Source: Sphingobacterium kitahiroshimense
Lineage (GTDB): Bacteria > Bacteroidota > Bacteroidia > Sphingobacteriales > Sphingobacteriaceae
Length of the DNA: 64,000 bases
NCBI RefSeq assembly: GCF_025961315.1
Contig: NZ_JAOQNK010000001.1
Span: 4,278,001 to 4,342,000, forward strand
Direction: 5' to 3'
The notes below the pieces were generated by a model. That model saw nothing but the letters and a program-made list of their open reading frames with translations, did no database searches and was not told the DNA's origin. The first letter of the stretch is position 1. The number at the start of each line of letters is the position of its first letter. Both the position numbers and the translations under genes were made by a program. Below, piece after piece: positions 45,368 through 54,161 of the stretch.

Positions 45368-45403
45368 TGACAAGTAAACGTCAGAATTGGTGACAAACTG
45401 TCA
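45368..45403. promoter_or_regulatory. TGACA/TGTCA palindromes upstream of dnaK
   Basis: TGACA-AAC-TGTCA (45391-45403) is a perfect inverted repeat. TGACA-AGTAAA-CGTCA (45368-45383) is a second with a wider spacer and one mismatch. They lie 32-67 bp upstream of the -24 element, where an enhancer-type activator of sigma-54 could bind. Confidence 0.45.
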
Positions 45404-45438
45404 TTTTTATGTTTCTTTATTTCGTCTGAATTGTGCAA

Positions 45439-45456
45439 ATGGCAAAATTTTGTCAT
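45439..45456. promoter_or_regulatory. 18-bp near-palindrome before the thioredoxin-like gene
   Basis: ATGGCAAAATTTTGTCAT has a perfect 10-bp core (CAAAATTTTG) and matching ends, with one mismatched pair. It lies 30 nt before the ATG, so could be an operator; no direct proof. Confidence 0.35.
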
Positions 45457-45485
45457 ATTGTATCCCAAAATATAAAAGCTAATAT

Positions 45486-46040
45486 ATGCAGTTCGAAGAA
45501 TACGTATCCTATTTTAAAGCTATCGTAGAAAATCCCGAGAATTATGAAGGTTATCAAGACGAAGAAATCTTTAATTACACCAAATTAAATTGGTCGAGGA
45601 TGAATCGCTGGTTGAAAAAATTTGAACCCAATGCTGAAACAGCTTCATTTATGAACGGGATTGCAACCAAGCAACATTGGATCTTAATAACAGAACCATG
45701 GTGCGGTGATGCCGCTCATTCTGTCCCCATGATTTACCAGATGGTGAAGAGTAATCCATTGCTTGTTGTGGATATACAGTTACGTGATTCGGAACCTTAT
45801 ACAATTAACCAATATTTGACCAATGGCGGAAAGTCTATTCCTAAATTAGTGATTCGTAATGAGCAAGGTGATGACTTGGCTGTATGGGGACCGCGCCCTC
45901 AGGGCTGTACAGATCTATTTGTTATGATGAAAGGTAAAGGAGCTGAATTTAATGACATTAAAGAAGAGATTCAAAAATGGTATAATCAAGATAAAGGAGT
46001 TGCCATACAGGAGGAATTAGTTGACATACTTAGTCGATAA
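45486..46040 (+). CDS. Thioredoxin-fold protein with WCGDA site
   Basis: A 184-residue protein. The active-site position reads EPWCGDAAHSV: Cys73 is kept but the second cysteine of CxxC is Ala76, so it cannot form the usual intramolecular disulphide. The thioredoxin cis-Pro is in SIPKLVI. This WCGD type is common in Bacteroidota and resembles bacilliredoxin-like monothiol proteins; its substrate is unknown. It lies divergent from dnaK. Confidence 0.88.
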   Translation: MQFEEYVSYFKAIVENPENYEGYQDEEIFNYTKLNWSRMNRWLKKFEPNAETASFMNGIATKQHWILITEPWCGDAAHSVPMIYQMVKSNPLLVVDIQLRDSEPYTINQYLTNGGKSIPKLVIRNEQGDDLAVWGPRPQGCTDLFVMMKGKGAEFNDIKEEIQKWYNQDKGVAIQEELVDILSR

Positions 46041-46043
46041 CTG

Positions 46044-46080
46044 ATTAGAGCAGATTCTTTAATAAAGAATCTGCTCTAAT
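46044..46080. repeat. Hairpin spanning the ends of two convergent genes
   Basis: Two 18-nt complementary arms (ATTAGAGCAGATTCTTTA and complement) that begin 3 nt after the thioredoxin-like stop and run through the last codons of the GLPGLI gene. No T-run follows on either strand, so termination is uncertain. The coding end of the GLPGLI gene forms part of the stem. Confidence 0.7.
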
Positions 46081-46949
46081 ATTTGTCTTCTTTGTTGTGC
46101 ATCACTGTTACCTCTTCCCCTAAACATACTGCCTGAAAGCAATTTAAAAAATTCGTTGGATGACATCTCTTTTGCTTTTTTATCTTTCCACGAACTTGAA
46201 ACCTGATCAGTGGTGAATTTTACCTCAGTCGCCCAATAATTGATATGCATTTCAGGAATAACAAGTCCCAAGATCATTCCCGGCAATCCTCCTGTTAATA
46301 CCGGCCCTCCTGAAACAGGAATCTCTTCTGTATAAAAAGCGATTAGATAAAGTGAATCTTTCGTCGCCCCATTTACACGTCTACATTCATACCCTGAAAT
46401 TGTTCTAAACTCATCTGTGAATCGCCATGTAACATCCTGAAGACTATCTTTTATAATAATTTTTTCGTCAATTTGAAGCTGTACTTCAGAAAGCTTAGCT
46501 TTAAGGTTCTGAAAATAAGTTTTATCGCCCATTCTGTTGTTTCCTCTGCCCATGCCACGCATACCGCCACCTCCATTTGTGCCTGTTCGTTGATTGGCTC
46601 CTGCATTCCCTCGTCCTCCTCCTGAACTTCTTCCAACTCTTGTATTTGCTGGTGAGGTATTGGGTTTTGTTGGCGTTTCTTCTGCATTGGACTCCATCAA
46701 TGTCTGGTTCTCATCAAACTTCAGAACAAAATTGGATGTAGAACTTTCTGGCATTTCATCGATGTTTCCCATGTACATCATACCTCTATTACCGTTTCCA
46801 CCATGCTTAGCCATCAATTCTCGCATTCTCGCTTTCGTATACACCACTTTTTCAAAATTGATGGTTCCCTTTGTTGCAAAGTAAGCATGTTGCGCAAATG
46901 CATCTGTGCCAAATAGCAAAAGAATGAAACCTATTAATAATTTAGTCAT
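46059..46949 (-). CDS. GLPGLI-family exported protein with Gly/Arg-rich insert
   Basis: A 296-residue protein with a signal peptide (1-19, cut near FAQH) and the family motif GGLPGMILGL (near residue 225). Members are exported proteins of unknown role, often encoded beside an outer-membrane barrel, as here. About residues 90-145 form a low-complexity Gly/Arg/Asn/Ser/Thr-rich stretch (GGGRGNAGANQRTG and GGGMRGMGRG) not typical of the family. The start overlaps the barrel gene by 8 nt. Confidence 0.85.
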   Translation of the reverse strand: MTKLLIGFILLLFGTDAFAQHAYFATKGTINFEKVVYTKARMRELMAKHGGNGNRGMMYMGNIDEMPESSTSNFVLKFDENQTLMESNAEETPTKPNTSPANTRVGRSSGGGRGNAGANQRTGTNGGGGMRGMGRGNNRMGDKTYFQNLKAKLSEVQLQIDEKIIIKDSLQDVTWRFTDEFRTISGYECRRVNGATKDSLYLIAFYTEEIPVSGGPVLTGGLPGMILGLVIPEMHINYWATEVKFTTDQVSSSWKDKKAKEMSSNEFFKLLSGSMFRGRGNSDAQQRRQILEQILY

Positions 46950-49614
46950 TTTTCTTTCCTAATTTTTTGTTAAAATCCCATTTCAATCCAAGCATGAAAT
47001 ATTGAGTAAGCATCTGTTGTTGTGATTCCGAAAATTTACTGCTGTCAAATGAGCGATTGGTAGTATTGAATGTTTTAAAAATATCAAATGCTTTTAAGCT
47101 TAATTGTAGGTTATTGCTCATCAATTTCTTATTTAATTCCATATTCATATAAAATTGATTGATAGCTTTAGTGTATACTTTGTTCTTACCCGTATATCCG
47201 TAATTAATAACCTGCACCAGATCAAATTTAAAGGGTAGGAAGTATTTGATATCCGTATTGATATTTGCTCTCAGACTATTACTGTTTAAATCAGGTTGTA
47301 AAAGAGTCTCCACACGATCAACACCTATATTCGTAAAGAAGTTGAAGTCAATAACCTTAGAATTTTGTTTATTTAATCCAAAACCTGCACTTGCATTGTA
47401 GTTCTTGGAATTGTTCAATACACCATTCAGAAAGTCGTAACTATTTCCATAACTTAAATTCGCATTTGGATTGAACTGAAGTAAATTATTAAATAAAGGT
47501 TTACTATAACCAGAGTATACTCTAGCGGACCAGTTTATTTTATCTCGTATGTTTTCATAATTACTGGTTGTCACCCCTTCAGAATCAAGGATTCTCTTAT
47601 TTGCAATCGGATTATGTGTTGTTGTAATACCCGCATTGATATTGAAGCTCGAACTTCTTAAAATGCTAAAGGTATTAAAATTTAAATTATAAGAGTTTTC
47701 AGTTGATTTCTTTAAATCGGGGTTTCCTAATTGTACAAATAATGGATTTGTCTGTGGTTGTAAGGCTATCAATTGTCCGAACGTCGGAATTCTGTTCGAT
47801 GTACCGTAGCTAAGCATCAAATTTTTGTTTAAAGACAATTTGTAATTAACATTCATATTCAGGTTATTATCCCAAAAGTTGCGATTGAGATTAATATCAC
47901 GATAGGTGTCAATTAATTTTTGATTCCTATAGCTCATCGTATTTGATAGGTTAATATTGAGTTTGTCTTTAATGTTGTAGTTTAACTGAATATTTGCACC
48001 CTGATTGAAATTTTTGTTTTCTTCATTTTTAGAATATAATGAATCTAACAACGTATATTCACCCAGTCCATTGGCATTTAATGATCTATTTAGACTTTTT
48101 GAAACGCTACTGTTCATCGTATATCCTACAGTTAGGTACAAGTCTTGAAGTAATTTCTCATTTAAATTTAGAGAAGCACCGATTCGATTGTTCTTCGCTT
48201 CGTTTACACGTTTTTGATCTATAGTATCAGCTCTGTTAAGCGCGTTGTTTTTATAATAGTTTGTAATCGATTTTGTTTGACCAATAGATTCACTTTGTGA
48301 TAATTGCGTATTAAACTGAACATTAATAGACCGTCCATTATTGTTTAATCTTCTTCTATAATTAATACGGAAATCGGCATTATCATTATTTCCCTTTGAG
48401 CTGTTATTTTCATCAAAAGTGTTCGTTAGTGTAGTGTCATTAATGGTGATCCTACGGTTCGACGTACTTTTAGTATAGGTGTCTGATTTGCCTGCATTCA
48501 ATTGAACGTCTAGATTTTGGATAGAATCGATTTTGAATCGTACCTGTGTTCTGACATTGTTATTTTTTGTATCGTTATCGGAGCTGTTACTTCCTATTGT
48601 TTCTTGTGTTTTGTCTTCAAATAATTCCTTAACGTTAGAAGTTCGTTCATTAGTAGCGCTGTTGTTGTTGAAATTATAACTGGAATTTAATGATAATCTT
48701 TTCTTTAGAAATACATTATCATAATTTACGCCAATATTTTTATATTCAGGTTTACCTTGAATGCTGGCATTGGAACGGATCCTTGAATCATTTCCCCCTC
48801 CCATATTGTTCCAGTTTCCGGTTAGTCCTATACGTTCAGAACGATTGAATTTAGCGGCAAATAAACCCGCGTCAAATAAATGTTTAGTACCAATTGTAGC
48901 ATTCGCATTTCCGAAAATACCTTTTCTAGCTTCTTCTTTAAGCACCACATTAACCGTTTTGATACGTACGCCGTCATCCACTCCCGTTAATTCAGCTTCA
49001 TCAGATTTTTTCTCGTATACCTGTACTTTGTCAATAGCATCTGCTCTAACATTGCGAATCGCAATTTTAGGATCATAACCAAAAAATTCTTCACCATCTA
49101 TCAATACCTTTGAAACTGTTTTCCCCTGAGCAGTAATAGTTCCGTCCGAAGATACAGTCATACCGGGTAACCTTCGGAGAAGGTCTTCCAATTTTGCATT
49201 TTTTTCAGTTTCAAAACTACCGGCATTATATTCTATTGTGTCACCTTTAATTTTTATTGGTAGTTTTTGCGTAATAACAACCTCTTCAAGAACATTGGCT
49301 CGTGAACTTATCTTAATATCATGTAAATCAATCTTGCTATCTTCTACATTTATAATGTCACTGTATAGTTCAAATTTTGGATAAGTCACAAGTACGCGAT
49401 AAGCACCTTTTTCTGGGGGTTGAATATTGAAACTACCTTCCTCGTTTGTGCGTGTAAATACTTTCAAAATAGAATCTTGTGCCGTAAGTAAGATTACTGA
49501 AGCATTGAAAAGGGGCTTGTTTTCGCCTCGATCTATAACCTTACCCTTAATAGAAGTTTGTGCGTAACTTAATGATGTGCAAAAAAATAATAGGAGGAAA
49601 AATATCCTGTTCAT
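46942..49614 (-). CDS. Outer-membrane beta-barrel protein, TonB-receptor-like
   Basis: An 890-residue protein with a signal peptide (1-18), a carboxypeptidase-regulatory-like beta-sandwich (about 22-105), a plug-like domain (KLEDLLRRLPGMTV, ITAQGKTVSKVLIDG) and a long barrel. It belongs to the outer-membrane beta-barrel group coupled to GLPGLI proteins, whose cargo is unknown. It probably moves or secretes a substrate with the downstream GLPGLI protein. There is no SusD partner. Confidence 0.88.
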   Translation of the reverse strand: MNRIFFLLLFFCTSLSYAQTSIKGKVIDRGENKPLFNASVILLTAQDSILKVFTRTNEEGSFNIQPPEKGAYRVLVTYPKFELYSDIINVEDSKIDLHDIKISSRANVLEEVVITQKLPIKIKGDTIEYNAGSFETEKNAKLEDLLRRLPGMTVSSDGTITAQGKTVSKVLIDGEEFFGYDPKIAIRNVRADAIDKVQVYEKKSDEAELTGVDDGVRIKTVNVVLKEEARKGIFGNANATIGTKHLFDAGLFAAKFNRSERIGLTGNWNNMGGGNDSRIRSNASIQGKPEYKNIGVNYDNVFLKKRLSLNSSYNFNNNSATNERTSNVKELFEDKTQETIGSNSSDNDTKNNNVRTQVRFKIDSIQNLDVQLNAGKSDTYTKSTSNRRITINDTTLTNTFDENNSSKGNNDNADFRINYRRRLNNNGRSINVQFNTQLSQSESIGQTKSITNYYKNNALNRADTIDQKRVNEAKNNRIGASLNLNEKLLQDLYLTVGYTMNSSVSKSLNRSLNANGLGEYTLLDSLYSKNEENKNFNQGANIQLNYNIKDKLNINLSNTMSYRNQKLIDTYRDINLNRNFWDNNLNMNVNYKLSLNKNLMLSYGTSNRIPTFGQLIALQPQTNPLFVQLGNPDLKKSTENSYNLNFNTFSILRSSSFNINAGITTTHNPIANKRILDSEGVTTSNYENIRDKINWSARVYSGYSKPLFNNLLQFNPNANLSYGNSYDFLNGVLNNSKNYNASAGFGLNKQNSKVIDFNFFTNIGVDRVETLLQPDLNSNSLRANINTDIKYFLPFKFDLVQVINYGYTGKNKVYTKAINQFYMNMELNKKLMSNNLQLSLKAFDIFKTFNTTNRSFDSSKFSESQQQMLTQYFMLGLKWDFNKKLGKKND

Positions 49615-49808
49615 AATGCTATTTAGGTGAAGTTATGTGTCAAATATAGAATATTAACCGGTTCTTAATATTTGTGTAATCAGAATGTTATAAAAACAGA
49701 GCATTATTTACAATAATTAACATTTTTTGTTTTTTTATAATCTTTATCAGCAGGCTGTACATTGGGTAAAATAATAATTATTTCTTAACTTTCAGAAAAA
49801 ATCCAAAC

Positions 49809-50162
49809 ATGAATATCGAAGAATTACGCGATTATTGCATAGCAAAAAATGCAGTAACAGAAGAACTTCCATTTGGTCCTGATACACTGGTTTTTAAAGT
49901 TGCTTCTAAAGTTTTTCTATTAGTTGGGTTAGATCAATTGGAGGGACTATCTTTTAATGTTAAGTGTGATCCAGAGTATGCTATTAGTTTGAGACAGGAA
50001 TTTCTGCAGACAGTTTTTCCAGGTTATCATATGAATAAGAAACATTGGAATACAGTTCATGCAAATCGTGAATTAACAGACCAAAAGTTATTGGAATTAA
50101 TTGATCATAGTTATGATCTTGTGTTTGCATCATTGCCTAAAAAAATAAAAGAAAATCTTTAA
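49809..50162 (+). CDS. MmcQ/YjbR-family protein
   Basis: A 117-residue YjbR-like protein, a small DNA-binding-like fold, recognisable by LRDYCIAKNAVTEELPFG at the start, FNVKCDPE and GYHMNKKHWNTV. It is commonly annotated as a DNA-binding protein from structural resemblance only; the cellular role is not known. It appears monocistronic. Confidence 0.93.
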   Translation: MNIEELRDYCIAKNAVTEELPFGPDTLVFKVASKVFLLVGLDQLEGLSFNVKCDPEYAISLRQEFLQTVFPGYHMNKKHWNTVHANRELTDQKLLELIDHSYDLVFASLPKKIKENL

Positions 50163-50248
50163 TAACAGTTGAATTTCCTTTAATTGTCAAGTTTTAGAGA
50201 CAAAGGTCTTTTTTCTCCACGAAATTTAAGTTGTTACCCCAACAATCT

Positions 50249-50256
50249 TAACTTTG
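50249..50256 (+). promoter_or_regulatory. -7 promoter box of the PCMD lipoprotein operon (TAACTTTG)
   Basis: A perfect TAnnTTTG, 56 nt before the ATG at 50313, giving a leader of about 50 nt. No convincing -33 TTTG at the right distance. Confidence 0.55.
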
Positions 50257-50312
50257 CGCCACGTTAATAATTCTCACAATTAACGATATTTTACATTAAA
50301 TATTAATTTATT

Positions 50313-51455
50313 ATGGAACAAAAACGAATTCTATCGTTTATGATTTGTATTATGCTGTTTTTTGGATTAAATGGCTGTATTAAAGAAGAGGCATTGAATA
50401 CAGAAGCTGATATTGAACAGGCGAGTATTCTGAATGGAGATTTAGCACTTAGTACAGCACCTTCTATAGGTAATAATACGATTATTTTTAAACTAAAACG
50501 CTTTTCTGGTAGTTACGTACATACGCCTGAGTTTGTGTTGACACCAGGAGCGACTATCTTGCCAAAAAGTGGTACCGAACTTGATTTTTCACAACCTCAA
50601 AAATATACGGTAACTTCTCAAGATGGTGCATGGTCAAAGACTTATACAGTCTCATTTGTAGTTGACGAAGGCGCTAATTTTTATGGTGCATTTGAAAATG
50701 CACAAGTTGTTGATACAGATAATCCTGTAGGTCATTACCATCAGTTTTTTGAATTAACAGCAGGCGGTCAGAAAAATATTATTTGGGAAACAGCAAATGA
50801 GGGATATAATATTCTTGCTGGTACATTAGTGGGAGAGGATAAAGATTTAATACCATCTTTCTATCCAACTTCGCAAGTAACAGACGGTTATCTTGGTAAT
50901 GCTGCTAAATTAATGACGAAAGATACCGGTCCATTAGGCGGGATGTTCGGTTCGCCATTGGCTGCGGGTAATCTGTTTGTTGGGGAGTTCAGGCTTACTT
51001 TTCCTACTGTTAATTCTACTCGATTTGGTATCTCGTACAACAATGATACTGCTCCGGTAGCATTAAAAGGTTTCTTTAAATATAAAGCCGGTGAAAAATT
51101 TGTAGATAATACAAAACCATCACAGCTCACTAAAGATACGTGGGATGGATATGCAATTTTATTTGAAAAATCAGCTGATTTAAATAAAAATTTCTTAACA
51201 GGTACACATGCCTTTAAAGATTCTCGGATCGTTAGTGTTGCTAGAATTGGAACAAAAGAACAAATTGAAACTGATAAATGGACAGCATTTAATGTTCCTT
51301 TTTCTTTTGTGAATGGTAAATCTTTTGATCCAGCTAAAGAATATATGTATACCATAGTATTGAGTTCAAGTAAAGAAGGAGATATTTTTAATGGTGCTGT
51401 AGGAAGTACTTTATTTATTGATGAGGTAGAGCTTGTTACAGGTCAAAAAAAATAA
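50313..51455 (+). CDS. PCMD-domain lipoprotein (putative carbohydrate-related)
   Basis: A 380-residue protein with a lipoprotein signal; the lipobox is LNGC with Cys22. The N-terminal half has a DUF-type beta-sandwich (about 35-115), and the C-terminal half the PCMD domain (HYHQFFEL.., IIWETANEGYN, GYLGNAAKLMTK). PCMD proteins are surface lipoproteins linked to carbohydrate use in Bacteroidota, but no enzyme activity is known. It overlaps the next barrel gene by 1 nt. Confidence 0.85.
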   Translation: MEQKRILSFMICIMLFFGLNGCIKEEALNTEADIEQASILNGDLALSTAPSIGNNTIIFKLKRFSGSYVHTPEFVLTPGATILPKSGTELDFSQPQKYTVTSQDGAWSKTYTVSFVVDEGANFYGAFENAQVVDTDNPVGHYHQFFELTAGGQKNIIWETANEGYNILAGTLVGEDKDLIPSFYPTSQVTDGYLGNAAKLMTKDTGPLGGMFGSPLAAGNLFVGEFRLTFPTVNSTRFGISYNNDTAPVALKGFFKYKAGEKFVDNTKPSQLTKDTWDGYAILFEKSADLNKNFLTGTHAFKDSRIVSVARIGTKEQIETDKWTAFNVPFSFVNGKSFDPAKEYMYTIVLSSSKEGDIFNGAVGSTLFIDEVELVTGQKK

Positions 51456-52261
51456 TGATGAATATAAATAATAAAACTATTGTAATGAACAGAATACTAT
51501 ATGTTGTAGCTATTTGTTTAATAGTTACCCAATATGCCCAGGCGCAAGACAGTACAGTTAACAGTAACACAAATTTTTTTAATACAAATATTGATTACGC
51601 AGTGCAAGCGCAATTTAGTATAGGGGGCAGTAGTCCATTAGGTATGCCTCGTGAAATAAGAAAGATTGAAAGTTTTAATCCCGGGTTTAGTTTTGGTTTA
51701 GAAGCAAACGCTACTAAATGGATACATGAAAATGGAAAATGGGGAGTGCGATTAGGGCTTCGTTTTGAAGAAAAAGGAATGAAGACCAATGCCCGCGTCA
51801 AGAACTATCTAACAGAAGTGGTTAAGGATAATTCAAAAGTTAGAGGTTACTATACAGGAAAAGTACAGACAAATGTGAGTAATACATATTTTACTATACC
51901 TGTTTTGGCTGTTTATAAACTTTCGGATAAATGGAATTTATATGGAGGTCTCTATTTTTCAAGATTGATTGACAATACATTTGATGGATATGTATCGGAT
52001 GGCTATTTAAGGCAAAATACACCAACAGGAACAAAAATATCGTTTGAAGACGGAAGTCAAGCTGCATATGATTTCTCGGACAATGTTCGGAAATTTCAAT
52101 GGGGTACTCAACTTGGAGCAGAATGGAAAATGAATAAACATTTTAAATTATTGACAGACCTTACATATGGCTTCAATAATATTTTAGAAAAAGATTTCAA
52201 TTCTATCGATTTCAGTATGCATAATATTTACCTCAACGTAGGTTTTGGTTATTCTTTTTAA
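51455..52261 (+). CDS. PorT-like outer-membrane beta-barrel protein
   Basis: A 268-residue protein with a signal peptide ending near QAQ and amphipathic strands ending in an aromatic-rich C-terminus (YLNVGFGYSF), as in 8-stranded outer-membrane barrels. The start at 51455 overlaps the lipoprotein stop (TAATG), and ATG 51485 is a good alternative closer to the signal peptide. It is co-translated with the PCMD lipoprotein, so the two are probably a surface complex. Confidence 0.8.
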   Translation: MMNINNKTIVMNRILYVVAICLIVTQYAQAQDSTVNSNTNFFNTNIDYAVQAQFSIGGSSPLGMPREIRKIESFNPGFSFGLEANATKWIHENGKWGVRLGLRFEEKGMKTNARVKNYLTEVVKDNSKVRGYYTGKVQTNVSNTYFTIPVLAVYKLSDKWNLYGGLYFSRLIDNTFDGYVSDGYLRQNTPTGTKISFEDGSQAAYDFSDNVRKFQWGTQLGAEWKMNKHFKLLTDLTYGFNNILEKDFNSIDFSMHNIYLNVGFGYSF

Positions 52262-52332
52262 ACAGATTAATATGGATTTCCTGATTGATCATTGTCAAAA
52301 GGGAAATCAAGATTTTAATGATGTTAAAAATT

Positions 52333-52368
52333 AAAAATGGCCTGTTAAATTTTTAACAGGCCATTTTT
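52333..52368. terminator. Bidirectional terminator between barrel and oxygenase genes
   Basis: Perfect arms AAAAATGGCCTGTTAAA / TTTAACAGGCCATTTTT with a 2-nt centre, between convergent genes. Confidence 0.92.
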
Positions 52369-52423
52369 GTTTTCTAATAAACAGTTTGTTTGAAAGGTTG
52401 GTCTTCTTTTTTATAAAAAATAC

Positions 52424-53386
52424 TTACATCTTCAAACCGATCTCTCTCAAACGTTCATCTAAATATTCACCTGCAGTATAATCAGGATAAGCTTTTGGAT
52501 AGGTTTCGCTAATGCAAGAATCTAAACAAGCTAAGCTCATTGATGCTTTAGGGTGTAAGAAGAAAGGAATAGAAAAACGAGAATTACCCATTAATTCACG
52601 CGGTGGATTAACGACACGGTGTGTAGTTGATTTTAATTTATTATTTGTTAAGCGCTGCAACATGTCACCAACATTGATAACGATATCTTCACCTTTAGCT
52701 TTAATAGGAAACCATTCACCGTCTTTTGTCATAACCTCAAGACCGTCAGCACTCGCTCCAATTAATAAAGTAATCAAATTGATATCTTCGTGTGCTCCGG
52801 CGCGAACAGCATCAGGTGCTAATTCATCAGGATTTTGGATCGGAAAGTAATGGATTGCACGTAAAATAGAGTTACCGTTGATAACGAATTTTTCGAAATA
52901 ATCTTCTTCTAGCTCCAAATAAGTTGCAATTGCTTTTAATAATTCACGACCAGTATCTTCTAGTTTTTTATATACTTCGGCGGTGATTTCACTGAATCGG
53001 GGTAATTCGGCAACTTCAGGATTATCAGGAAAATCAGTTTTACTATATTCTTCACCAACGATTGTTTGTCCTCTTTGCCAAAATTCTTTCAAATCTGGAG
53101 TTGTGGAATCTTTTGCTTTTTCGCGACCTTTTGTTGTATACCCTCTTTGTCCGGCAAGTTCAGGAAACTCATATTTCAATTTTGTTTCTGTCGGTAATGA
53201 GAAGAATGCGGGTACGATTTGATACAATTCGTCTATTAGTTCTTTTGATAGACCATGATTAGCAATAGTAACGAAACCAGTTTCGTTAAAAGCTTTTCCA
53301 ATGTCTTGGATAAATTGACCGCGCTGTTCTGAATTCCCCTCAGTAAAGTTTAACAAGTCAAGTCTCGGTATATTAACTAAAGCCAT
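52424..53386 (-). CDS. 2-oxoglutarate/Fe(II) oxygenase, isopenicillin-N-synthase family
   Basis: A 320-residue cupin-fold oxygenase. Iron ligands are visible as HEDINLITLL (His and Asp) and THRVVNPPRE (distal His with the cosubstrate Arg region NSRFSIPFF). Plant-type DIOX families share this fold; the bacterial substrate is unknown. It is monocistronic, with a -7 box at 53406-53413. Confidence 0.9.
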   Translation of the reverse strand: MALVNIPRLDLLNFTEGNSEQRGQFIQDIGKAFNETGFVTIANHGLSKELIDELYQIVPAFFSLPTETKLKYEFPELAGQRGYTTKGREKAKDSTTPDLKEFWQRGQTIVGEEYSKTDFPDNPEVAELPRFSEITAEVYKKLEDTGRELLKAIATYLELEEDYFEKFVINGNSILRAIHYFPIQNPDELAPDAVRAGAHEDINLITLLIGASADGLEVMTKDGEWFPIKAKGEDIVINVGDMLQRLTNNKLKSTTHRVVNPPRELMGNSRFSIPFFLHPKASMSLACLDSCISETYPKAYPDYTAGEYLDERLREIGLKM

Positions 53387-53405
53387 ACGTTTATGTTTGT
53401 TTTTA

Positions 53406-53413
53406 CAAAGGTA
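53406..53413 (-). promoter_or_regulatory. -7 promoter box of the 2OG oxygenase (TACCTTTG)
   Basis: A perfect TAnnTTTG on the minus strand, 19 nt before the ATG, with TTTA at the -33 position. Confidence 0.6.
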
Positions 53414-53611
53414 ACCGATTTAATTTTGAATATAAAAACACAAATGTGAATAACTGTAGGGGTGTTTTGCTTAAGTTGTTGGTTTGTAGTTGTTAAAAGT
53501 TTTCCACATTTTGATAATATGGCATATTGTTGATTATAATCGGTATTTTAATACCTTAGTAAGGGACTATTCATTTCCGTCAAATATTTATTAAAAATTT
53601 AATATTAACTA

Positions 53612-53642
53612 TTTGAAATCCAAAAAAAATAAATTAGATTTG
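53612..53642 (+). promoter_or_regulatory. Promoter of the MarR-fad operon
   Basis: TTTG (53612-53615), exactly 19 nt, then TAGATTTG (53635-53642): both Bacteroidota elements match. Transcription would start near 53649, 26 nt before the MarR ATG. Confidence 0.8.
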
Positions 53643-53643
53643 T

Positions 53644-53655
53644 TATGCTTGCATA
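53644..53655. promoter_or_regulatory. Palindrome TATGC-TT-GCATA, candidate MarR operator
   Basis: A 12-bp inverted repeat directly after the -7 box and over the predicted start site, where a repressor would block transcription. The MarR protein encoded 20 nt downstream is the likely ligand-responsive repressor. Confidence 0.55.
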
Positions 53656-53674
53656 GTAAATAATAAAGCAAATT

Positions 53675-54124
53675 ATGAGTCAAAATAAAACAATTGATTA
53701 TTTTTTAAAAACAGGTTGGCAGACTATCGCTAATAAGTATAACCAGATTGCGACGCAGTATGGTTTTACTCAGGCTGCTGGTTATATTTTAATTAATATC
53801 CATAAAGAGGGGACCCCCGTGTCACAGATCGCCAATTTAACAGGTGTGAAAACAACTAGTTTGTCTCGGGTGTTAAATAATTTAGAGAAGTTGGGATTTA
53901 TTTATAGAGAAGCGAGTGCATCTGATAAGCGGTCGGTTAAAGTGTATTTAACAGAGCTGGGTAAAGAAAAAAGAGAAATGGCAAAAAACGTCGTTCGTAA
54001 TTTTAATCATTATCTCGAGGAAAATTTATCAGAGAAAGAGCGTAATCAATTGATGAAATCTTTAGCCAAATTAAATGAATTGGCGACTTCATATCAAGAA
54101 GAAAATAGTACCATCGATCAATAA
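53675..54124 (+). CDS. MarR-family transcriptional regulator
   Basis: A 149-residue winged-helix regulator; the DNA-binding region is PVSQIANLTGVKTTSLSRVL followed by the wing (REASASDKRSVKVYL). It lies 37 nt upstream of fadN in the same direction and shares its promoter. By analogy with other fatty-acid regulators of this class it may sense acyl-CoA, but that is inference. Confidence 0.92.
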   Translation: MSQNKTIDYFLKTGWQTIANKYNQIATQYGFTQAAGYILINIHKEGTPVSQIANLTGVKTTSLSRVLNNLEKLGFIYREASASDKRSVKVYLTELGKEKREMAKNVVRNFNHYLEENLSEKERNQLMKSLAKLNELATSYQEENSTIDQ

Positions 54125-54161
54125 TAAGCTTAGCAATTATTGATAATAAACAATTAGATAA

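Noticed and set aside
50888..51355. 155-codon open frame antisense to the PCMD lipoprotein
   Set aside because: Mirror frame of a gene with clear domain content; no start context.
53445..53508. Two DnaA-box-like 9-mers (TTATTCACA on minus at 53445-53453; TTTTCCACA at 53500-53508) in AT-rich intergenic DNA
   Set aside because: Only two boxes, no cluster, no dnaA or gene-orientation switch nearby; GC-skew cannot be read from this window. Not enough for an origin.
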